Positions 1 to 5,532 of a stretch of 9,456 nucleotides of DNA are shown here, piece after piece; the first letter of the stretch is position 1; each line of letters starts with the position of its first letter. This DNA comes from Brachybacterium sp. (GTDB taxonomy: Bacteria > Actinomycetota > Actinomycetes > Actinomycetales > Dermabacteraceae). Both the position numbers and the translations under genes were made by a program. The stretch covers positions 1 to 9,456 of the forward strand of contig JAKDNE010000105.1 of the NCBI GenBank assembly GCA_030451965.1. Reading direction: 5' to 3'. Below the pieces are notes generated by a model, which was given only the letters and a program-made list of their open reading frames with translations, was not told the DNA's origin and made no database searches.

Positions 1-21
1 CGGGGTGAGGATGGGAAGGGG

Positions 22-993
22 TCAGTCGTTCTTCGGGGTGGCCCGGGGTGCCGGGCCCAGCTCTGCCAGCAGCTGCGACATCTTCGCGTACGCCTTGTTG
101 CGGTAGGCGATCAGCTCGGCGGAGGTGTTCTCGTCGTAGTCGCCGAGGAGGCCCTTGCCGTTCTTGACCCCCTTGCGGTCCGCAGCGACGGAGTCGGTGA
201 GGAGCTCCGGGGTGGCCAGGCGGTCCCCGAAGGCATCCTCGAAGGTCACGAAGCAGTTGGCATAGACATCGAGGCCCGCCTGGTCGGCGATCGCGAAGGG
301 GCCGAAGAAGCCCAGGCGGAAGCCGAAGGTGGTGCGGACGATGGTGTCGACGTCCTCGGCGGTGGCGACGCCCTCCTCGACGACGGCGGTGGCCTCCTTC
401 AGCAGGGCGTACTGGAGGCGGTTCAGGACCATGCCGGGGGTGTCCGCGACCTGGGCACCCTGGTTCCCGGACTTCTCCAGCAGCTCCTTGACGGCGGCGA
501 CGGCTTCCGGGGTGGTGGCCTGCCCGGCGACGAGCTCGACGCCCGGGATGAAGGGGGCCGGGTTGGAGAAGTGGACGGTGAGGAACCTTTCGGGGTTCTT
601 CACCGCGCTCTCGAGCTCCTTGACCGGGATGGTCGAGGTGTTGGTGCCGATGATCGCGTCGGGGCGGGCGTGCTCGGAGATCTTCTCGAGCACCTCGCGC
701 TTCACGTCGAGCCGTTCGAACACGGCCTCCTCGATGAAGTCGACGTCCGCGACGGCGTCCTCGAGGGTCTTGCCGGCCGTGATGTTCTTCGCCACGAGAT
801 CCGCGGAGCCGGGTGCGTAGAGGCCCTGTTCCTCGAAGTCACGCGCCTCCTGCTGGAGACGCTCGAGGGAGCCGTTCGCGTTCTCGACACTGACATCGGC
901 GATGGTCACCTCGAAGCCGGCGATGGCGAGGACCTGGGCGATGCCGCCGCCCATGTAGCCGGCGCCGACGATGGTCACGGTGGAGATGGTCAT
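22..993 (-). CDS. 3-hydroxyacyl-CoA dehydrogenase-fold NAD-dependent dehydrogenase, substrate unknown
   Basis: This 323-residue protein is full length for the family. It has an N-terminal Rossmann domain (about 1-185) and a C-terminal 3HCDH domain (about 187-285). The dinucleotide motif GAGYMG is at 10-15, and Asp33 at the end of the second strand favours NAD. The catalytic dyad is His141-Glu153, with the usual 12-residue spacing. Ser120 and Asn191 are the other expected active-site positions. The active-site loop HFSNPAPFIPGVELV (141-155) is mixed. Its front resembles 3-hydroxybutyryl-CoA dehydrogenase. Its PFIP-VELV part resembles the L-gulonate 3-dehydrogenase/lambda-crystallin and carnitine dehydrogenase branch, whose substrates carry no CoA. 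The start is chosen from AAGGAG seven bases upstream of the ATG. The gene lies 178 bases beyond the SDR gene, behind its own operator-containing promoter. From that context I infer oxidation of a hydroxy acid or sugar derivative rather than fatty-acid oxidation. The fold is certain and the substrate is not. Confidence 0.9.
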   Translation of the reverse strand: MTISTVTIVGAGYMGGGIAQVLAIAGFEVTIADVSVENANGSLERLQQEARDFEEQGLYAPGSADLVAKNITAGKTLEDAVADVDFIEEAVFERLDVKREVLEKISEHARPDAIIGTNTSTIPVKELESAVKNPERFLTVHFSNPAPFIPGVELVAGQATTPEAVAAVKELLEKSGNQGAQVADTPGMVLNRLQYALLKEATAVVEEGVATAEDVDTIVRTTFGFRLGFFGPFAIADQAGLDVYANCFVTFEDAFGDRLATPELLTDSVAADRKGVKNGKGLLGDYDENTSAELIAYRNKAYAKMSQLLAELGPAPRATPKND

Positions 994-1097
994 GAGGGAA
1001 CTCCTTCGTTCGGGCTGTACGCCGTCACGGAGGAGGGCGCCTGTGCCGCCACATGTCGCCGCCTGTCTGGCCGGGGCGAGTCCGTGGAGTGATCACG

Positions 1098-1126
1098 AGA
1101 ATAGTGATCCTATTGGATATTGGCTA
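1098..1126 (-). promoter_or_regulatory. Candidate sigma70-type promoter of the 3HCDH-fold gene
   Basis: On the minus strand TAGCCA (1126-1121) and TATTCT (1103-1098) are separated by exactly 17 bases. Each matches 4 of 6 consensus positions. The palindrome at 1107-1118 lies inside this spacer, so a bound repressor would exclude polymerase. The predicted transcript has a leader of about 95-100 bases. The spacing is good but the hexamers are mediocre. Confidence 0.4.
1107..1118. promoter_or_regulatory. Operator site A (ATCCTATTGGAT), candidate GntR binding site
   Basis: This matches the perfect palindrome at 2992-3003 at 11 of 12 positions and is itself a palindrome apart from one base pair. 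It lies in the 994-1171 gap upstream of the 3HCDH-fold gene. Nearby are a TAGTGAT direct repeat (1102-1108 and 1125-1131) and a GATCAC/GTGATC inverted pair (1091-1096 and 1104-1109). Together they make this an AT-rich regulatory island in GC-rich DNA. Confidence 0.6.
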
Positions 1127-1156
1127 GTGATGTGACCCAGCACACTCTTGGGTCGG

Positions 1157-1174
1157 TGATCCCCGGAGGGATCA
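1157..1174 (-). terminator. Stem-loop at the SDR stop codon, possible weak terminator
   Basis: TGATCCC (1157-1163) and GGGATCA (1168-1174) form a perfect 7-bp stem with a 4-base loop. On the minus strand it begins at the SDR stop codon itself. No T-tract follows, so it could end the leftward isomerase-SDR transcript, attenuate it, or only protect the mRNA end. The next gene has its own candidate promoter, which fits partial termination here. Confidence 0.4.
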
Positions 1175-1990
1175 GTGCATGTGCTTGCCGCCGTCGACGT
1201 TGATCGAGGTGCCGCTGACGAAGCTCGAGTCCTCGCCGACCAGGAAGCTGATCAGGCCTGCCACCTCTTCGGGCTGACCCACGCGCTGCAGCGGGATATC
1301 CGAGCTCATGCCCGCCTTCCGCTCATCGGTGAGGGTGCCGCCCATGATGTCTGTGTCGATCGGTCCCGGCAGGATCACGTTGGCGGTGATGCCGTGGGCC
1401 CCGAGCTCCCGGGCCGCGCCGCGGGTCAGGCCCTGCACGGCGGCCTTGGCCGCCGCGTAGCCCGTCTTGGAGAAGGTGCCACCGCCGTCCAGCGCGGTGA
1501 TCGAGGAGGTGTTGACGATCCGGCCGCCCACCCCTCCTTCGATCATGCGCCGGGCCGCAGCCTGCATCATCAGCAGGGTGCCCTTGCCGTTGACGCTCAT
1601 GACCCGGTCCCAGATCTCCGAGGTGATATCGAGGATCGAGTGGGGGCTGGGGATCCCGGCGAGGTTCACCAGCGCCACCAGCTGCGGCAGCTCGGCGTCG
1701 ACGCGCGCGAAAGCGGCATCGACCGAGGCCTGATCGCTGATGTCCACGCCCACGCCGATCACGCTCACCCCGGACTCTGCAGGGATCTCGGCGTTCAGGG
1801 CGGCGGCGAACTCCTCGACAGCCGCGCCGTCGATGTCTGCCGCGGCCACGTTCCAGCCTTCGGCGACGAGCTTGCGTACGACGCGTCGGCCGATGCCGCG
1901 AGGCGCGCCGGCGCCGGTGACCACGGCGGTGCGGCGGGCGGGGAAGGGCTGGATGGACCTGGTCTCGATGAGTGCGTTCTGAGCGGTCAT
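1172..1990 (-). CDS. Short-chain dehydrogenase/reductase (SDR), probable sugar alcohol or ketose dehydrogenase
   Basis: This is a classical SDR of 272 residues. The cofactor motif TGAGAPRGIG is at 25-34, and Asp52 at the end of the second strand indicates NAD(H). NLAG stands where NNAG is usual. Ser162/Ser163 precede Tyr178-x3-Lys182 (YAAAK), and the PGPIDT loop and a C-terminal SGTSINVDGG segment are typical. The start is set by AAGGAG upstream of the ATG at 1990. The open frame continues to 2308, but that stretch overlaps the isomerase gene in another frame and is not coding. The gene follows the isomerase by 32 bases, so they are likely co-transcribed. D-threitol dehydrogenase of M. smegmatis is also an SDR, so oxidation of a tetritol to a tetrulose is a reasonable but unproven role. 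SDR sequence alone does not fix the substrate. Confidence 0.93.
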   Translation of the reverse strand: MTAQNALIETRSIQPFPARRTAVVTGAGAPRGIGRRVVRKLVAEGWNVAAADIDGAAVEEFAAALNAEIPAESGVSVIGVGVDISDQASVDAAFARVDAELPQLVALVNLAGIPSPHSILDITSEIWDRVMSVNGKGTLLMMQAAARRMIEGGVGGRIVNTSSITALDGGGTFSKTGYAAAKAAVQGLTRGAARELGAHGITANVILPGPIDTDIMGGTLTDERKAGMSSDIPLQRVGQPEEVAGLISFLVGEDSSFVSGTSINVDGGKHMH

Positions 1991-2022
1991 GGGGCGTTCT
2001 CCTTCGACGGGGATGGCAGGTT

Positions 2023-2955
2023 TCAGGCGGGGTTCTCCGCCAGGGCGGAGGCGAGCACCTGCCGGATGTAGTGGACGTTCTCGGCGATCACGCCGAGGGA
2101 GTCGGAGCCGTAGTGCTCGCAGCAGAACGGTCCGGAGTAGCCGAGCTCGAGGGCGCGACGGATCACGCTGCGGTAGTTGATGTAGCCGTACTTCAGGGGC
2201 ATCGGGGCGCTCGTGTAGGCGCCGGTGGCGGCATCGAAGTCGCGGGTGTAGTTCTTGATGTGCCAGAAGTTCGAGTGCGGCAGGACCTTCTCGAACATCT
2301 CGTCCCACGGCTCGACCTCACGGTGCAGCCGGACGAGGTTGCCGAGATCAGGGTTCAGGCCGACGGACGCATGGCCGACGTCCTCGACGAAGGCGACAGC
2401 CTCATCGGCGGTGCCGACGTAGGTGTCCTCGTACATCTCCAGGCTCAGCTGCACGCTCTGCGATGCTGCGGCATCACCGAGCTCGCGGACCCGCTCGATG
2501 GCCAGGTCGCGCAGCGCCGGGTCGTCCACGTGCCCGTCCTCGAGCCAGAACCAGATGGCCTTGGCCTGCTTCTCGGTGACGGCCTGCATGAACCCCGTGT
2601 TCACGACGGTGACGCCGAAGCTCGGCGCCAGCTCGATGAAGCGATGCGCATCGGCGAGATTCTGCTCGCCGTGATCAACATCGACGACGGAGTTGCGGGT
2701 CATGGAGATCGAGGAGAGGGACATGCCCTCGCCATCGAGCACCCGGCGGAACTCCTCGAGGCGCTCATCGCTCAGCTTCGCGAGCGGGAGCCAGGCGTCG
2801 GTGGGGTCGACCTGGTCGACCCCGAGCTCCTTGACCTGGCGGAGCTGGGAGGCCCACACGGTCGAAGGCGCCTCCAGAGTCGGGGTGCCGTCGGAGGTCG
2901 TGCTGCCGAACGAGAGCATGTTGGCCCCGATCGGCCAGTTCTCTGCGGTGAACAT
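2023..2955 (-). CDS. Sugar (phosphate) isomerase/epimerase, xylose isomerase-like TIM barrel (AP endonuclease 2 family)
   Basis: This 310-residue protein is the normal length for single-domain members of the family. The expected divalent-metal ligands appear in order at the ends of barrel strands: Glu173 (LSLE), Asp203 (NPDLGN), His232 (WHIKN) and Glu280 (CCEHYG). An AAGGGA ribosome site lies six bases before the ATG. It is the first gene of the leftward unit and is divergent from the kinase. Relatives interconvert aldoses and ketoses or epimerise ketoses. Brucella EryC, a tetrulose-4-phosphate racemase of the same superfamily and similar length, is a natural comparison given the other genes here. 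Apiose isomerase is another, although the transketolase of apiose pathways is absent. The fold and metal site are clear. Whether the substrate is phosphorylated cannot be read from the sequence. Confidence 0.88.
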   Translation of the reverse strand: MFTAENWPIGANMLSFGSTTSDGTPTLEAPSTVWASQLRQVKELGVDQVDPTDAWLPLAKLSDERLEEFRRVLDGEGMSLSSISMTRNSVVDVDHGEQNLADAHRFIELAPSFGVTVVNTGFMQAVTEKQAKAIWFWLEDGHVDDPALRDLAIERVRELGDAAASQSVQLSLEMYEDTYVGTADEAVAFVEDVGHASVGLNPDLGNLVRLHREVEPWDEMFEKVLPHSNFWHIKNYTRDFDAATGAYTSAPMPLKYGYINYRSVIRRALELGYSGPFCCEHYGSDSLGVIAENVHYIRQVLASALAENPA

Positions 2956-2991
2956 CGTTGTCCCTTCGTGGAGCGAAAGTGTCTGAGCCAG

Positions 2992-3003
2992 ATCCTATAG
3001 GAT
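2992..3003. promoter_or_regulatory. Operator site B (ATCCTATAGGAT), perfect palindrome in the divergent promoter
   Basis: This is a perfect 12-bp palindrome 36 bases upstream of the isomerase start. Its centre lies 38 bp from that of site C. It contains -10-like hexamers for the leftward direction (TAGGAT on the minus strand), so repressor binding would block that promoter. I found no convincing -35 element. Confidence 0.7.
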
Positions 3004-3029
3004 AGATGGCACTAGAGGAAGAGAGTGTG

Positions 3030-3041
3030 TTCCTATAGGAT
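3030..3041. promoter_or_regulatory. Operator site C (TTCCTATAGGAT) in the kinase promoter
   Basis: It shares 11 of 12 bases with site B, including a perfect TCCTATAGGA core at 3031-3040. It lies about 85 bases upstream of the kinase start. The TAGGAT at 3036-3041 could serve as a -10 hexamer for rightward transcription. Two sites 38 bp apart in one divergent gap suit a dimeric GntR regulator controlling both directions. Confidence 0.7.
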
Positions 3042-3043
3042 TA

Positions 3044-3130
3044 ATGAAGGATGCGGGCGTCCCCCCGACCCGCCCACGACTACCTGCCGTCGGTATCTCG
3101 CTCGGCGGCGCACGGAGGAAAACACGATGA
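3044..3130 (+). other. Possible 28-codon upstream ORF coupled to the kinase start
   Basis: An ATG three bases beyond site C opens a 28-codon frame. Its TGA stop (3128-3130) overlaps the kinase ATG as ATGA. It has no ribosome site of its own and would have to be leaderless or nearly so. The peptide is arginine- and proline-rich and resembles nothing I know. A stop-free run of this length is common by chance in such GC-rich DNA. Confidence 0.2.
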
Positions 3131-4842
3131 CGTACCTCTTCAACGACCCGGCCGATTTCGCGACCGAGGCGGTCGCGGGCCTCGCCGCGGCCCACCCCGA
3201 TCACGTCGCGATCGTGCACGGCGGCGTCGTGCGCGCGACCGAGACGCCGGCGGGTCAGCCCGCCCTGGTGATCGGCGGCGGCTCCGGCCACTACCCCGCC
3301 TTCGCCGGTTGGGTGGGCCCGGGCATGGGTCACGGCGCCCCCTGCGGGAACATCTTCTCCTCGCCCTCGGCCTCCCAGGTCTATTCCGTGGCCCGCAATG
3401 CCGAGAACGGCGGCGGCGTGGTCATGGGGTACGGCAACTACGCCGGGGACGTGCTGCACTTCGGCGCCGCAGCGGAGAAGCTGCGCGCGGAGGGCGTAGA
3501 CGTGCGGATCATCAAGGTCAGCGACGACATCGTCTCGAACTCCCCCGAGAACCATCGTGACCGTCGCGGCATCGCCGGCGACCTGCCGGTGTTCAAGATC
3601 GCCGGGGCCGCGATCGAGGCCGGCGCCGATCTGGAGACGGCCGAGCGGATCGCCTGGAAGGCCAACGACGCCACCCGCTCCTTCGGTGTCGCCTTCGACG
3701 GCCCCACCCTGCCCGGCGCACCCGGGGCGCTGTTCCACGTCGAGGACGGCCAGATGGGCGTGGGGCTGGGCATCCACGGAGAGCCCGGAGTGCGCGATGA
3801 GGCCATCGGATCCGCCGACGAGATCGCGACGATGCTGGTCGAGGGTGTCCTCGCCGAGCAGCCCGAACGCACCGAGGGGGGCTACCAGGGCCGCGCCGCG
3901 GTGCTCGTGAACGGCCTGGGCACCGTGAAGTACGAGGAGCTCTTCGTCGTCTATGCGAAGGTCGCCGCACTGCTCGAGGACGCGGGCATCACTCCGGTGC
4001 GCCCCGAGGTCGGCGAGCTGGTGACCAGCCTCGACATGGCCGGGCTGTCCCTGACCCTGGTGTTCCTGGACGAGGAGCTCGAGCAGCACTGGCTCGCCCC
4101 CGTCGACACCCCCGCCTTCCACCGCGGTGCGATGCCGCAGACCGAGCGGCCCCGCCGCACCTCCTTCTGGGAGGCCGGCGCCGATGAGACGCCCGCCTCG
4201 AACGAGGAGTCCCGCGCCGCGGCCGCCAAGATCGTGGGCGTCCTGGAGCTCTTCGAGACCGTCTGTGCTCGGGAGGAGGCCGAGCTGGGCCGGATCGATG
4301 CGATCGCCGGCGACGGCGACCACGGCCAGGGCATGGCCTACGGCACCAAGGGGGCGGCGGTCACGGCGAAGACGGCCCTCGACGCCGGGGCAGGAGCCCG
4401 CACCCTGCTGGTCCGCGCCGGTGAGGCCTGGTCGGAGTCCGCCGGTGGCACCTCCGGTGCGCTCTGGGGAGCGGCCCTGATCGCCGCCGGCGGCATCTTC
4501 GACGACCAGGCCGGCGCCGAGTCCCGCACGATCGTGGACGCGGTCGAGGCCGGGATCGACGCCATCCAGCGACTCGGCGGCGCGAAGGTGGGCGACAAGA
4601 CCATGGTCGACGCCGCCGCGCCCTTCAGGGATGCTCTGGAGACGGCCTTCACCGGGGACAACGCCGCGGAGGCGATCCTGGAGGCGTCGACGGTCGCCCG
4701 CGAGGCGGCCGATGCCACCGCGGACATCACCGCGGCCCTGGGCCGGGCCCGCGTGCTCGGCGAGAAGTCGATCGGCACCCCCGACCCCGGCGCGATCTCC
4801 TTCTCGATCCTGATGAAGGAGCTCGGACAGCACCTGTCCTGA
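3127..4842 (+). CDS. ATP-dependent DhaK-DhaL fusion kinase, probable tetrulose (erythrulose) kinase
   Basis: This single chain of 571 residues is close in length to the Citrobacter-type ATP-dependent dihydroxyacetone kinase. The DhaK domain (about 1-335) has GGGSGH at 50-55 with His55, Asp108 in NYAGD, and His217 in GIHGEP, the residue type that forms the covalent hemiaminal with the ketose. The DhaL nucleotide domain (about 365-571) has the metal triad Asp391, Asp396 and Asp398 in DAIAGDGDHG, GGTSGALW at 440-447 and GDKTMVD at 489-495. The start at 3127 has GGAGG eight bases upstream. An in-frame start at 3025 would run through operator C and is rejected. Ketotriose and ketotetrose kinases share this fold. 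Downstream RpiB- and TPI-like isomerases favour erythrulose over dihydroxyacetone, since DHA phosphate would need no RpiB. I infer cytosolic phosphorylation of the terminal hydroxyl of a tetrulose. Confidence 0.93.
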   Translation: MTYLFNDPADFATEAVAGLAAAHPDHVAIVHGGVVRATETPAGQPALVIGGGSGHYPAFAGWVGPGMGHGAPCGNIFSSPSASQVYSVARNAENGGGVVMGYGNYAGDVLHFGAAAEKLRAEGVDVRIIKVSDDIVSNSPENHRDRRGIAGDLPVFKIAGAAIEAGADLETAERIAWKANDATRSFGVAFDGPTLPGAPGALFHVEDGQMGVGLGIHGEPGVRDEAIGSADEIATMLVEGVLAEQPERTEGGYQGRAAVLVNGLGTVKYEELFVVYAKVAALLEDAGITPVRPEVGELVTSLDMAGLSLTLVFLDEELEQHWLAPVDTPAFHRGAMPQTERPRRTSFWEAGADETPASNEESRAAAAKIVGVLELFETVCAREEAELGRIDAIAGDGDHGQGMAYGTKGAAVTAKTALDAGAGARTLLVRAGEAWSESAGGTSGALWGAALIAAGGIFDDQAGAESRTIVDAVEAGIDAIQRLGGAKVGDKTMVDAAAPFRDALETAFTGDNAAEAILEASTVAREAADATADITAALGRARVLGEKSIGTPDPGAISFSILMKELGQHLS

Positions 4843-4867
4843 ACGCCACGACCACCGCACCACCTGC

Positions 4868-4893
4868 GGGTACTGCATCTGCTGCGTGTACCC
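4868..4893 (+). other. Small stem-loop between the kinase and RpiB-like genes
   Basis: GGGTAC (4868-4873) pairs with GTACCC (4888-4893), and a short GCA/TGC helix can form inside. It lies in the 77-base gap just before the strong ribosome site of the next gene. It could modulate relative expression or be incidental. Confidence 0.25.
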
Positions 4894-4919
4894 CGATGAC
4901 CACTACGAAGGAGGAGCTC

Positions 4920-5390
4920 ATGGCTCTGAAGATCATCCTCGGCGGCGACAACGCCGGCTACGGATACAAGGAAGAGTTCAAGGCTCTGCTCGAGGCGGAT
5001 GACCGCGTCGAGTCGGTCTTCGACGTCGGCGTCGGCAGCGCCGACGACGGCACGCACTACCCCGATGTCGCGGTCGCCGCGGCGGAGAAGGTCGCCGCCG
5101 GCGAAGCGGACCGGGCCCTGCTGATCTGCGGCACCGGCCTGGGCGTCGCGATCGCGGCGAACAAGGTCCCCGGCATCCGCGCCGTGACCGCCCACGACCT
5201 CTACTCCGTGCAGCGCTCCGTGCTCTCGAACAACGCACAGGTGCTGTGCATGGGCCAGCGCGTGATCGGCCTGGAATCCGCCAAGGAGCTGCTGAAGGTG
5301 TGGCTGGACCTCGAGTTCGACCCGAGCTCGTCCTCCGCGGCGAAGGTCGACGCGATCTGCGCCTACGACGGCTCCCTCGAGCAGGCCTGA
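4920..5390 (+). CDS. RpiB-fold sugar-phosphate isomerase, probable tetrulose-4-phosphate isomerase (EryI/DerI-like)
   Basis: This protein is 156 residues, the usual RpiB length. The catalytic Cys70 sits in ICGTGLG, as in E. coli RpiB (Cys66). Asp10 is kept, but the usual DHAG histidine is Asn11 (GGDNAG). Where E. coli has EHNNAN with ring-opening His99, this protein has LSNNAQ with Ser103. The C-terminal phosphate-binding arginines (Arg133 and Arg137 in E. coli) align with a serine-rich FDPSSSSAAK segment (133-142). These changes argue against ribose 5-phosphate and for an open-chain tetrose substrate, producing D-erythrose 4-phosphate. AAGGAGG at 4908-4914, five bases before the ATG, fixes the start. 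The upstream in-frame ATG at 4896 has no ribosome site. The gene is in the kinase operon. Family membership is certain. The substrate is inferred from residues and neighbours. Confidence 0.92.
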   Translation: MALKIILGGDNAGYGYKEEFKALLEADDRVESVFDVGVGSADDGTHYPDVAVAAAEKVAAGEADRALLICGTGLGVAIAANKVPGIRAVTAHDLYSVQRSVLSNNAQVLCMGQRVIGLESAKELLKVWLDLEFDPSSSSAAKVDAICAYDGSLEQA

Positions 5391-5396
5391 GACCCG

Positions 5397-5413
5397 GGCC
5401 CGACGCACGGGCC
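5397..5413 (+). terminator. GC-rich stem-loop directly after the RpiB-like gene
   Basis: GGCCCG (5397-5402) and CGGGCC (5408-5413) form a 6-bp stem with a 5-base loop, six bases after the stop codon. No T-tract follows. It may cause partial termination or protect the upstream mRNA, lowering expression of the TPI-like gene relative to the kinase. Confidence 0.35.
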
Positions 5414-5436
5414 GACCACCGCAGCACCGCAGCACG

Positions 5437-5493
5437 GGATCGTCAGGTTCCGAACCAATTCCAGGGCTGTCCTGGAACGGAATCTGACGATCC
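5437..5493. repeat. Long imperfect inverted repeat (57-base hairpin) in the gap before the TPI-like gene
   Basis: GGATCGTCAG (5437-5446) pairs fully with CTGACGATCC (5484-5493). A G-T wobble follows, then TTCCG (5448-5452) with CGGAA (5478-5482). A six-base bulge AACCAA comes next, then TTCCAGG (5459-5465) with CCTGGAA (5471-5477) around a 5-base loop. That gives 22 Watson-Crick pairs plus the wobble. It is followed by no T-tract. It could be a REP-like dispersed palindrome, the remnant of a small non-autonomous element, or an mRNA processing or stability structure inside the operon. Position inside a transcribed gap argues against a complete terminator. Confidence 0.75.
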
Positions 5494-5532
5494 GGCACGG
5501 CACAGCCCCGCGACGCGGGACGAAGGAGAGAC

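Noticed and set aside
1025..1054. A nine-codon leader frame on the minus strand ending in three prolines, upstream of the 3HCDH-fold gene.
   Set aside because: It has no convincing ribosome site and is short enough to arise by chance. The polyproline stretch alone is not evidence for a regulatory leader.
1991..2308. N-terminal extension of the SDR to position 2308.
   Set aside because: It overlaps the isomerase gene in another frame on the same strand and translates to arginine-rich low-complexity sequence. The ATG at 1990 has a good ribosome site.
3025..3126. N-terminal extension of the kinase from an alternative start at 3025.
   Set aside because: It would run through operator C. It also lacks DhaK similarity, whereas the ATG at 3127 has GGAGG at the right distance and begins a typical DhaK N-terminus.
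2995..4878. A 627-codon open frame on the minus strand opposite the kinase, with similar long antisense frames at 4338-5696 and 5443-6663.
   Set aside because: These are Arg/Gly/Ala-rich antisense shadows of clear enzyme genes in GC-rich DNA, with no recognisable domain and no sensible ribosome sites.
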